Source: Deltaproteobacteria bacterium
GTDB taxonomy: Bacteria > Myxococcota > UBA727 > VGSZ01
NCBI GenBank assembly: GCA_020850995.1
Contig: JADZDP010000111.1
Location: 1-51,585, forward strand
Reading direction: 5' to 3'
DNA: 51,585 nucleotides
Shown here: piece after piece, positions 15,813 to 23,080 of the stretch
How the letters are laid out: each line of letters starts with the position of its first letter
Position numbering within the stretch: the stretch's first letter is position 1
Made by a program: the position numbers and the translations under genes
Notes under the pieces: model-generated
What the model saw: only the letters and a program-made list of their open reading frames with translations
What the model was told of the DNA's origin: nothing
Databases searched by the model: none

Positions 15813-16736
15813 ATGACGTCGTCACAGGAAACATCGCTGACCGCTGCCCTCGCGCTGGTGGTCGTCTCGTCTCTCGCCTGCACCGACGGAGCTACCGGCA
15901 CGCCGGGCCCCGAGCTGTGCCAGACGCCGGCGGACTGTTCCGCCGATGCCTTCTGTGCGCGGCCAGAGCTGGTGCTCACGCCGGCACAGTTGGCCCAGTT
16001 GCTCGACGCAGGTCAGGTGCACGAGGGCGATCGGATCTGCGCCATCCCCGGCGACGGGCTCTGTCGCGACGACGACGACTGCGAGGATGGCGCCGTCTGC
16101 GCGCCGGGCGAGCAACTCTACTACGGCGCCGCCTGGGAGCGTTTGACCGACGCCGGCTTCCCCGTCGACGCGGGCCAGTGCCGCAGCAGGCCGGTGCCCT
16201 CGGCCGAGGACCGCGCGTGTGCGGCCGTAGCACTGGATGAGTGCGCGGCGGCCGAGGGCTGCACGCTTGGGTCGGCTTGCGATCTCATCGCCGATCCCGA
16301 GGACCCGCCGCCCGCCGATGGCGACGACTGCCTCGGCGTCGAGATCCCCACCTGCGTGGCGGGCGAGGAACCCGTGTCGAACAGCGGTTGGGCGTGCAGC
16401 GAGGACTTCGAGTGTGGTGATCGCTTGCTGTGCGTCGACGGCGCGTGCGCTCTTGATCCGGCCTACGACTGCAGCAGCGATCCCTGCGCAGACGGCGAGG
16501 TCTGCACCGAGGTGTCCTACTGTGCCAGCTGCGATGAGAACGGCGAGAACTGTGTCGGCTGCGTGAGCGGTGAGCAGTGCGCGTCCGAGTTGCCCGAAGA
16601 GGAGTGCTTCGAAGACGCCGAGTGCGTGGCGCGCGGTCGCACGACCTGCGTGCCCTACACGGAGCTCCTCTCGCCCGAGGACCTGGCGCGCGCCGTCGAG
16701 CAAGGCGCCAACCCCGACGCGGGCATCTGCATGTAA
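15813..16736 (+). CDS. Cys-rich lipoprotein, second of two tandem paralogs
   Basis: A 307-residue exported protein. Its N-terminal segment ends SSLAC (Cys23; not a perfect lipobox but the position fits). It shares with the previous gene the order of modules: an early CQTPADCSADAFC unit, CAPGEQLYYGAAW, a set of CxxC-rich units, and a closing CFEDAECVARG...DAGICM. It is shorter because fewer middle units are present. The PEEQ/PEDL helix plus DAG(x)C ending is the most conserved part. Start: ATG 15813 with AAGGAG four nt upstream. A strong intrinsic terminator follows at 16755, ending the transcript. Confidence 0.85.
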   Translation: MTSSQETSLTAALALVVVSSLACTDGATGTPGPELCQTPADCSADAFCARPELVLTPAQLAQLLDAGQVHEGDRICAIPGDGLCRDDDDCEDGAVCAPGEQLYYGAAWERLTDAGFPVDAGQCRSRPVPSAEDRACAAVALDECAAAEGCTLGSACDLIADPEDPPPADGDDCLGVEIPTCVAGEEPVSNSGWACSEDFECGDRLLCVDGACALDPAYDCSSDPCADGEVCTEVSYCASCDENGENCVGCVSGEQCASELPEEECFEDAECVARGRTTCVPYTELLSPEDLARAVEQGANPDAGICM

Positions 16737-16754
16737 CCGTGCGGTGGCGCGCAC

Positions 16755-16798
16755 ACGAGGAGGCCGCGGGCCGAACGCACGCGGCCTCCTCGTTTGTT
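16755..16798 (+). terminator. Rho-independent terminator
   Basis: A perfect 13-bp stem (16755-16767 with 16781-16793; core cgaggaggccgc / gcggcctcctcg) and a 13-nt loop are followed by TTTGTT. It lies 18 nt after the stop of the second Cys-rich lipoprotein and is the clearest terminator in the window. Confidence 0.85.
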
Positions 16799-16910
16799 CC
16801 GCGGCGCTCACAGGTGTTCGCGGGTCGCCGATATGCGTCGTCAACGTCGCCACCCGTGGCCCGTATGTGCGCACCGCCAACCCACGCGACGTGCTCGAGC
16901 AGCACGGGGG

Positions 16911-17243
16911 TCATCTCGGCCGCTCCTCGCGAGCGAGCGAGGACCCAAGCGACAGAGCCGCATTGAGCCGCAGCGGCATACTGATGCCGGCGCCGAACAG
17001 CGACACCTCGAGCAGCTCGAGCGACATGAGCTCGCGCTCAGGCTCGGCGGCGAACGCGACCGTTGCGGCGTACATTGCCAACGCGCGCTCGACCATTGTG
17101 GGCGAGGCGAACATCAGGGCGCCGCTCGCCTCGAGTCGCGGTGGGTGCAGCGACACACGGCGATGCTGGTCCGTCGGAATCGCGAGGGGACATCGCCGCT
17201 CGATCGATCGGGCGAGCAACCAAGCGGACACGGCAAGCCCCAC
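16911..17243 (-). CDS. Possible small membrane-anchored protein
   Basis: A 110-codon frame opening with GTG and a hydrophobic segment (VGLAVSAWLLARS) that extends upstream in frame (PAAIVVGLAV), so a single N-terminal membrane helix is plausible. The rest has sensible composition and high GC at third positions, with a helical stretch near MVERALAMYAATVAFAAEPERELMSLELLEV (about residues 50-80). It lies 45 nt downstream of the alpha/beta-barrel gene on the same strand. No family is recognised and no ribosome site is seen, so it may be spurious. Confidence 0.4.
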   Translation of the reverse strand: MGLAVSAWLLARSIERRCPLAIPTDQHRRVSLHPPRLEASGALMFASPTMVERALAMYAATVAFAAEPERELMSLELLEVSLFGAGISMPLRLNAALSLGSSLAREERPR

Positions 17244-17288
17244 GACGATCGCTGCCGGCGTGGGGCCCCGTCCGCACCGAGGCGTCAG

Positions 17289-17594
17289 CTACTCCACGAT
17301 CATGACGATCGTGTCCTTGAGGCTCCCCTCGACCCAGAGCTCCTTGCTGTTGTCGAGCATCGCCCAGTACTTCTGATCCTGCAGCAGCTTGGCGTTCACC
17401 GCCTCGAGCTCCGCCAGCGACTTGGCCTGGTACGACCAGTGGATGTTGGTGCTCCCGAACATCTCGACACCAACGGAGATATCGAAGCCGGGGTAGTTCT
17501 TGTTGACGAAGCCCGTCACCTCCTTGGCCCAACCGATCGCCTTGGGCAGGAAGGAGGCATTCTTGAGGGTCGCGCAACGCGTGATCTTGTACAT
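17289..17594 (-). CDS. Small dimeric alpha/beta-barrel-like protein (NIPSNAP/ABM-like)
   Basis: A 101-residue protein with the beta-alpha-beta-beta-alpha-beta pattern of ferredoxin-like dimeric barrels: MYKITRCATL strand, a helix from about 14 to 31, GFDISVGVEMFG and NIHWSYQAKS strands, a helix SLAELEAVNAKLL, and a closing TIVMIVE strand. NIPSNAP and antibiotic-biosynthesis monooxygenase families share this layout, including the tryptophan-containing middle strand. A catalytic role cannot be shown. The ATG at 17594 is favoured by AGGAG seven nt upstream; the longer open frame has no such site and is Arg/Ser-rich. Codon bias is milder than in neighbours. Confidence 0.75.
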   Translation of the reverse strand: MYKITRCATLKNASFLPKAIGWAKEVTGFVNKNYPGFDISVGVEMFGSTNIHWSYQAKSLAELEAVNAKLLQDQKYWAMLDNSKELWVEGSLKDTIVMIVE

Positions 17595-17697
17595 GTGCTT
17601 CTCCTGGTCGGTGCCGAGTGGATTCTCGTCATGGGCGCCGAGTACGCCCGCCGCATTGCTCGGGGGAAGCCTCGTGATTGGAACATGGCGCGCCTCG

Positions 17698-17865
17698 TCA
17701 GACCGACCGTCCGTTGAGCGCGCGGCCTCCGAACGCACTGGCTCGAAGCGAGCCTCCGTCATCGAGCTTCGGCATGGTGGCCAGCGACGCCAGGGTCGTG
17801 AGCGCGCGCAGGATGTGCTTCTCGGCGCCCGAGGCGCTCGGGCTGTCTCCGCTGTAACGCCCCAT
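17698..17865 (-). CDS. Candidate 55-residue small protein
   Basis: A short frame beginning MGRYSGDSPSASGAEKH, with an amphipathic helix ILRALTTLASLATMPKL (residues about 18-34) and a Gly/Ser/Arg-rich tail ending ALNGRSV. About 84 % of third codon positions are G or C, similar to real genes here. An in-frame GTG at 17874 is an alternative start; an in-frame TGA lies shortly upstream. No ribosome site is clear. It is 103 nt upstream of the small alpha/beta-barrel gene on the same strand. A helix followed by a Gly/Ser-rich tail could fit a peptide precursor, but this is speculation. Confidence 0.35.
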   Translation of the reverse strand: MGRYSGDSPSASGAEKHILRALTTLASLATMPKLDDGGSLRASAFGGRALNGRSV

Positions 17866-17941
17866 GCGATGCACGCGAGCAGCGCTGCGCCGTTCTCTCT
17901 CCCATCACCTGTGCGGCCGGTTGCCTGAGCGCTCGCGGCCG

Positions 17942-19915
17942 CTACCGCAGCTGCCGGCGCACCGCCGCGACCAGCGCGGCGGGCTGAAAGGGCTTGGCGA
18001 GAAAGCTGGCGCCCGCCCCGGCGGCGCCGAGCTCCTCGAGCGTGCGCTCGGTGTAGCCGGAAACGAACAGCGCGCGCAGGCCGGGCCGCTCTTCGCGCAG
18101 GCGTCGCACGGCCTCGGCGCCGCCCATGCGCGGCATGATGACGTCGGTGACCACCAGATCGAGCGTGGGCAGCTCGGCGGCGATGCGCACGCCCTCCTCA
18201 CCATCTGCGGCGACCACGACGGTCAGTCCGGCGTCGCGCAGGAAGCGGGACATGGCGCGGCGCAGCGCCGGCTCGTCCTCGATGACCAGCACGGTTCCGT
18301 CAGCGCGACCCTCGACGGGCACCACCGCGTCCGCTCGCACCTCGACCGCGTCGGGGTCGGCGGCCGGCAGGCGCACCTCGAAGTGAGCCCCGGCCCCCGG
18401 CGTCGAGGCTGCCGTGATCCGCCCGCCGCTTTGCTCGACGATGCCGCGCACCACCGCGAGACCGAGCCCGCTGCCCTGACCGACCGGCTTGGTCGTGAAG
18501 AAGGGATCAAAGATGCGTTCGAGCAGCTCGGGGACGATGCCGCTCCCGCTGTCCTGCACGACGATCGCGACCTCGCGCGCACCGATCCCTGCGGCGACCG
18601 GTCCGGGCACATCGGCGGTGCTGATGGTGATGACGCCGCCTTCGGGCATGGCGTCGCGCGCGTTGATCACCAGGTTGATGAGCACCTGCTCAAGCTGCCC
18701 AGCGTCGGCGAACACGGCAGCGGCCGCGTCGAGCTGCGTGCGCAGCTCGATGTGCTCAGGCAACAACCGTCGCAGCATGCCCTGCAAGCCGGTGACGACG
18801 TCATTCGGCCGCAGCGCGCGTGGCCGCAGCACCTGGCGGCGCCCGTAGGCCAGCAGCTGACGGGTCAGCTGGGCGGCGCGCTGCGACGCGGCCTCGGCGT
18901 CCTCCAGCAGCTCGCGCGCCTCCGCTGCCGGCGGCCGATGCTTGAGCAGCTCAACGCTCGCCAGGATGGCGGTGATCAGGTTGTTGAAGTCGTGCGCGAC
19001 GCCGCCGGCCAAGAGCGCGATGGACTCGAGCTTCTGCGCCTGGTGCAGCTGTTCGGTCAGGCGGGCGCGCTCGCGTTCGGCCTCGTTGCGCGCGCTCACG
19101 TTGCGTAGCGCCACGCGCCGCCCCCGATGCAGCGGCGTCAGCTCCAGCTCGAGGTCGATCGCGCGCCCATCGGCGCGGGTCAGGGTGCACGCGTGCGTGG
19201 CGGCGAGCGCCGCGCCCGCGGGCAGGGCGAGCAGCGAGCGCAGCTCTCGCCCGGTCAGCGCACGCTCGTCGGCCGCGAACAGCGCGCACGCGGCGGGGTT
19301 GGCCGAGCGCAGCAGGCCCTGCGCGTCGACGGTGAGGATGCCCTCGGGTGCGCTCCGCACCAGCTCGGCGTACTGGGTGGTCGCGTCTTCACGCAAGCGC
19401 GCCGTCAGCGTGATGATGCCGCCCGTCGTCGCGAGCGCAGCACAGGTGACGACCGCGCTCAGCGGCAGGGTGAGCTGATTGACCACGACATTGCCGCTCG
19501 CCTCGAGGGCGTAGCCCGCTGCGACCACCAGCGCCGAGAGCAGGGCGTACGCCAACCCGACCCGGCGGTCCAACATGGCGCCGATGGTGATGACGGGGAA
19601 CAGCGTCATGGCCACCGCAGAGCGCACGCCAACCACGAAGAGCGACCACAGCACGATCAGCGCCCACAGCGAGCCCAGGAACAGGTGCGCCGCCAGCACC
19701 GCGCGCCCGCGGCGCAACAGCAGCTGCGCGAGCACGACCATGCCGCACACCGCGAGGTTGCCCGCGATGTGGCGGAAGTGCAGACCGAGCGAGGCCACCG
19801 TGCCGATGGTGACCAGCACGGTCAGCAGCAACACGATGATGGTCACCCAGTGCAGCAGCACCGCGATGCTGCGCGTCGGCGCAGGTTCTTGGTCGGGCGG
19901 CTCCCACCAACGCAT
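17942..19915 (-). CDS. Hybrid sensor histidine kinase with six membrane helices, PAS and receiver domains
   Basis: A 657-residue membrane kinase. About six hydrophobic helices lie in residues 17-160, an integral-membrane sensor. A PAS domain (about 180-285) starts at YAELVRSAPEGILTVD. The HisKA box LAGGVAHDFNNLI gives the phosphorylated His. ATPase motifs follow: N-box INLVINARDAM, DSGSG, FDPFFTTK and GSGLGLA. A C-terminal receiver (about 540-657) has IEDE, the phospho-acceptor TDVIMPRMGG, SGYT and AKPF. All catalytic elements look intact. The phosphate can pass to the internal receiver; no DNA-binding partner is adjacent, so the output is unknown or reached through a phosphotransfer protein. 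Monocistronic, with ATG at 19915. Confidence 0.93.
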   Translation of the reverse strand: MRWWEPPDQEPAPTRSIAVLLHWVTIIVLLLTVLVTIGTVASLGLHFRHIAGNLAVCGMVVLAQLLLRRGRAVLAAHLFLGSLWALIVLWSLFVVGVRSAVAMTLFPVITIGAMLDRRVGLAYALLSALVVAAGYALEASGNVVVNQLTLPLSAVVTCAALATTGGIITLTARLREDATTQYAELVRSAPEGILTVDAQGLLRSANPAACALFAADERALTGRELRSLLALPAGAALAATHACTLTRADGRAIDLELELTPLHRGRRVALRNVSARNEAERERARLTEQLHQAQKLESIALLAGGVAHDFNNLITAILASVELLKHRPPAAEARELLEDAEAASQRAAQLTRQLLAYGRRQVLRPRALRPNDVVTGLQGMLRRLLPEHIELRTQLDAAAAVFADAGQLEQVLINLVINARDAMPEGGVITISTADVPGPVAAGIGAREVAIVVQDSGSGIVPELLERIFDPFFTTKPVGQGSGLGLAVVRGIVEQSGGRITAASTPGAGAHFEVRLPAADPDAVEVRADAVVPVEGRADGTVLVIEDEPALRRAMSRFLRDAGLTVVVAADGEEGVRIAAELPTLDLVVTDVIMPRMGGAEAVRRLREERPGLRALFVSGYTERTLEELGAAGAGASFLAKPFQPAALVAAVRRQLR

Positions 19916-20254
19916 GGCAGTACCTGATCATGTGGCGACGAGCGGCGCAACCAACCACGTCACCAACGCACGGGGCCGCTGCCCTTGTCCAGACACCGCA
20001 GAGCTCGTGTCGCGCTCCAAGCCTTCACGCCGCCGTGCGACGCCCGCGGCGACGACCTTCCACGCGAACGACGTCGCGGCCTCGGCCCACAGCGCCACAG
20101 GGATGGTCGAGGGCGGTGAGCTTCGCGATTGCCAACGCATACCGATAGGACGGCGCGCCTCTACCGCACCGCGTGGACACCTGCAGGCTGCGCCTGCCGA
20201 AGGGTGCGCTGGGTGACCAAGCGCTCTACCGCCCGCGCCCGCTCACTCGCCACC
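19916..20254. other. Intergenic region, 339 bp, no gene seen
   Basis: Lies between two minus-strand genes. No frame in it looks coding. A 5-bp inverted repeat (GCGCT-GGGTGACCA-AGCGC) and a stretch resembling a tRNA D-arm on the minus strand are present near 20207-20232, but no complete tRNA can be folded. Confidence 0.5.
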
Positions 20255-20944
20255 TCACTGCGGCGTGTGACCCGCTTGGGGCGACGAGCCCGAACAGGAG
20301 AGTCGCTGCTGCTGTTCGGCGACGGCACGCGTCGCTGGCTCGACGCGATCGTCCTTGCTCAACGCGTGGAGCATCGCGCATGCGCGTGCGCGCCCAGGGC
20401 CGCTCACTTCCTGCTGGGCCTGCGCCAAGCGCAGCTCTACGACCTCGGCTGAGGCGGTGCACCGGTGTTTGGCGCACGCCTCAAGCGCTTCGAAGGCCGG
20501 CGCCGCGTTCGGTGCGCGCCGGTACCGCGCGTGCTCGGCGTCGCAGTCACGACAATGTGCGAGCAGCTCGAGCGTGGCGCTGGTGAGGCGCCCCGCCGAG
20601 CTGATCGCGTCCGATACCGTCGCGCACTTGCTCTGCATGCACAGGTCGAGGGCCATGCGTGTGGCCAGGCTGCCTGCAACCCTGCGGTGCTGGGCGAGCT
20701 CCGCGTCGCAGCTTCGGCAGACGATGGCGCGCCGCATGACCTCGTCGGGGAGCGTCACGGGAAGCTGGTAGCTTGCGGCGAGCTCGTCGAGCGGCGCGGG
20801 GACCGGTGGTGGCGGCGCTGGCGGCGGCGGCGGAGCGACCACGACCTCGTCAGGCCGGGATCCGTCGAGGAGGCGGTACAGGAGCACCGAGAGCGCGCCC
20901 GCGAGCAGCGCGAGAGCAATGGCGTGGCGGGCGCGGAGGTACAT
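20255..20944 (-). CDS. Membrane-anchored protein with tandem CxxC repeats
   Basis: A 229-residue protein. One N-terminal membrane helix (about residues 7-25) is followed by a proline-rich linker (residues 38-51), then two tandem repeats of about 55 residues. Each has CR(S/D)CDAE, an Arg pair, a helix and a second Cys pair: Cys76/Cys79 with Cys102/Cys107, and Cys131/Cys134 with Cys157/Cys162. A degenerate third copy may follow. The CxxCD pattern is not a heme site (no His); disulfides or zinc are more likely. No family is recognised. The ATG at 20944 precedes the membrane helix directly; an upstream extension lacks protein character. Confidence 0.75.
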   Translation of the reverse strand: MYLRARHAIALALLAGALSVLLYRLLDGSRPDEVVVAPPPPPAPPPPVPAPLDELAASYQLPVTLPDEVMRRAIVCRSCDAELAQHRRVAGSLATRMALDLCMQSKCATVSDAISSAGRLTSATLELLAHCRDCDAEHARYRRAPNAAPAFEALEACAKHRCTASAEVVELRLAQAQQEVSGPGRARACAMLHALSKDDRVEPATRAVAEQQQRLSCSGSSPQAGHTPQ

Positions 20945-21060
20945 GGTCCGAGCTTGCACCAAGCGCAGCGCCAGTGCTTGACGCACGCCGTCAGGAGACC
21001 CAAGGAGCGCGTGGCCGTGGCGGAGCCACCCTCGCTCCCGGCCCGCCACCACCGACCCAC

Positions 21061-21100
21061 GCGGGCGCCCCGCACCCCCCGAGAGGTGCCGGGCGCCCGC
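21061..21100 (-). terminator. GC-rich hairpin downstream of the SPFH gene
   Basis: Arms GCGGGCGCCC (21061-21070) and GGGCGCCCGC (21091-21100) are perfect complements; after one mismatch a further 5 bp (GCACC/GGTGC) extend the stem over a 8-nt loop. It begins 12 nt past the SPFH stop. The minus strand beyond it is GT-rich but lacks a U-run. Confidence 0.55.
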
Positions 21101-21112
21101 CTCGGTCGCGCA

Positions 21113-22954
21113 TCAGCCGCGCGACGCGCCGTTGCCGGGCGGTAGCACGGGCGTCGCCGCCGCCTTCGGCAAGAGCGCGCCGGTCAGCAGCTTGGCGACG
21201 AGCGCGTCGCCGATGCTGCCGCCACCGGCACCGCTCTGCACCGCGACGTCGGGCACCAGCTTGGCGCCGTTCTCCGCCAGCGTGCTCGCCACCTGCATGG
21301 TGACGAAGCCGTCGACGCCCACCGCCGCTGCACCTTCGCGCGATGCCTCGGCCTTGGCGTTGCCGATGGCGCGCACCGCCTCTGCCTCGGCCTCGGCGTG
21401 CACGCGGTGCGCGTGCGCCTCGGCGTCGGCCGCGAGCTTGGTGGCCTCGGCCTTGCCGCGCGCCGCCGCCGCCGCCGACAGCGCGTCCTTCTCTGCGATC
21501 CACACGGCCTGCTCGCTCCTCACCACCTCGCCCTGCATGTTGGCGATGGCCGTCTCGCGCTCGAGCTGCTGGCGCTTGATCTGCGCCTCGCGCTGCGCAT
21601 CGAAAGTGCGCTGCAGCTCGTCGGCGATCTTGCGATCGGTCTGGGTCTTCATCAGCTCCGCCGGCGGCTGGATGTCGCCGATCAGCGTGTCGATGCACTC
21701 GACGTCGTAGAACTCCACCGCCGCCTTGATGTTCCTGAACGCCTCGTTCTGGCGATCGCTACGCGCGCTCAAGAACTCGAGCACGGTGACCGCCTGCGCC
21801 GAGTTGCGAAAGTAGTTGGCCACGGTCGGCTGCAACACGTGGTCGACCAGGTTCTGCATGGAGCCGACGCGCGAGATGACGCGCGGCGCGTTCTTCATGC
21901 CGATGTGGATGATCTGGGAGACCTCGAGCGTGAAGCCGAAGCCGTCCTTGCTCCTCACCGTGATGGGCGCGAGCTTCTGGTCGTAGGCGTGCTGCTCGGT
22001 GCGCGTGCCCCAGTTGAGCACGATGTTGGTCGTCGGCACGAGCTCCACCTTCATGACGCGCGTGTTGATCGGGTGCTTGCCGGGCAAGAGCGGCTCAACC
22101 CACACGCCCTTGCGCCCCTTCTCCACCAGGTCGCCGTGGGTGAACTGATCACCAGTGACGTCTTGGTGCTCCTTGCCGACGTAGCTCACCACCACGCCGA
22201 CGTAGCCGATGGGGATCTCGGTCATGGGGATCTGCTCCACCTCGGCGAACCACGGGTTGATGTTCCAGGCGCCGGCGAGCAGCACGTCCTCTTGCAGGCC
22301 GCGGCAGCCACCATGCGCGATGAAGGCCTGCGGCTTCTGGAAGCTCTCGTGCTCGAACACCATGCCGCCGGCCAGGTCGCCGGCCGCGATGCTCTTGCCG
22401 TCGAGCGTGGTGACGATGCCGACCGTGTCGGGCGGCACCTGCGTGACGCGCAGCGTGCGCGGATCGAGGCCGTGCTGGTGCGCGCTCTGCGGCGTGATGA
22501 CGGTAAAGAGCGCGGGGTTGATGCGGTAGGTGCCCGCGGTCAGCACGTCGAGCTGCCGGCCGCGCTCGCCGCCCCTCCGCAGGAACGCGACGGCGTTCTG
22601 GAAGTGATCACAGTCGACCACGCGGCCAAGCAGGCGCTCGGTGGGCAGGGTGGCGCCGTCGTTGGCGACGACGAGCGCGATGTCGCCGGGACGCACGGTC
22701 AAGAGCGGCACGCGCTCGACGCGATAGAGGAAGCGCCAGAAGGGGAAGTGCCAGCCGGGCGGGAGCAGCTCGGCCTGGTAGCCGGCCTCGCCAGCGAGCG
22801 CGAGGATGCGGCCGGGCGCGAGCGGCTCACCGCGCTTCTTGATGACCAGCCCCGACTCATCCTCGCGGATGACGCGCAGGCCGAGCCACAACACGAGCCC
22901 CGCCAGCGCGAGCACAGCGGCGACGACGATGATGGTGGTGGTGACGGCGAGCAT
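21113..22954 (-). CDS. SPFH/band-7 (flotillin-like) membrane protein
   Basis: A 613-residue protein. A single N-terminal membrane helix (residues about 4-26, TTTIIVVAAVLALAGLVLWLG) anchors a long SPFH region. Band-7 features include VSYVGKEHQDVTGDQF and VRSKDGFGFTLEVSQIIHI, with the PTVANYFRNSAQ segment near residue 405. Residues about 475-560 form an Ala/Glu/Lys-rich coiled coil typical of flotillins, with an AEAEAEAVRAIGNAKAE run. Flotillin-like proteins organise membrane microdomains and oligomerise through this tail. ATG 22954 has GGAGG five nt upstream. It is divergent from a sigma-54 activator, which is the obvious candidate regulator. Confidence 0.9.
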   Translation of the reverse strand: MLAVTTTIIVVAAVLALAGLVLWLGLRVIREDESGLVIKKRGEPLAPGRILALAGEAGYQAELLPPGWHFPFWRFLYRVERVPLLTVRPGDIALVVANDGATLPTERLLGRVVDCDHFQNAVAFLRRGGERGRQLDVLTAGTYRINPALFTVITPQSAHQHGLDPRTLRVTQVPPDTVGIVTTLDGKSIAAGDLAGGMVFEHESFQKPQAFIAHGGCRGLQEDVLLAGAWNINPWFAEVEQIPMTEIPIGYVGVVVSYVGKEHQDVTGDQFTHGDLVEKGRKGVWVEPLLPGKHPINTRVMKVELVPTTNIVLNWGTRTEQHAYDQKLAPITVRSKDGFGFTLEVSQIIHIGMKNAPRVISRVGSMQNLVDHVLQPTVANYFRNSAQAVTVLEFLSARSDRQNEAFRNIKAAVEFYDVECIDTLIGDIQPPAELMKTQTDRKIADELQRTFDAQREAQIKRQQLERETAIANMQGEVVRSEQAVWIAEKDALSAAAAARGKAEATKLAADAEAHAHRVHAEAEAEAVRAIGNAKAEASREGAAAVGVDGFVTMQVASTLAENGAKLVPDVAVQSGAGGGSIGDALVAKLLTGALLPKAAATPVLPPGNGASRG

Positions 22955-23044
22955 GGCGACCTCCGGGTTTGGGTGTGCTGGGGTTGATGCAGGCGCCCTG
23001 CCAGGCCTGCCGCCGCGCCCCGACGCCGCGCCCGATGTCTCCAT

Positions 23045-23060
23045 CAGCAATCTTTTGCTG
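23045..23060. promoter_or_regulatory. Inverted repeat CAGCAA-TCTT-TTGCTG in a divergent promoter region
   Basis: Perfect 6-bp arms with a 4-nt spacer lie in the 126-bp gap between the SPFH gene and the sigma-54 activator, 20 nt before the activator start. The region is AT-rich relative to the chromosome. A dimeric regulator, possibly the activator itself, could bind here. Confidence 0.4.
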
Positions 23061-23080
23061 TTTACCGCTATCGTTTGCGC

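Noticed and set aside
20207..20260. tRNA-like stretch on the minus strand (CGGTAGAGCGCTTGGT)
   Set aside because: It resembles a D-arm and the start of an anticodon arm, but there is no GCTC partner, no TTCGA T-loop and no matching acceptor stem, so it is not a tRNA.
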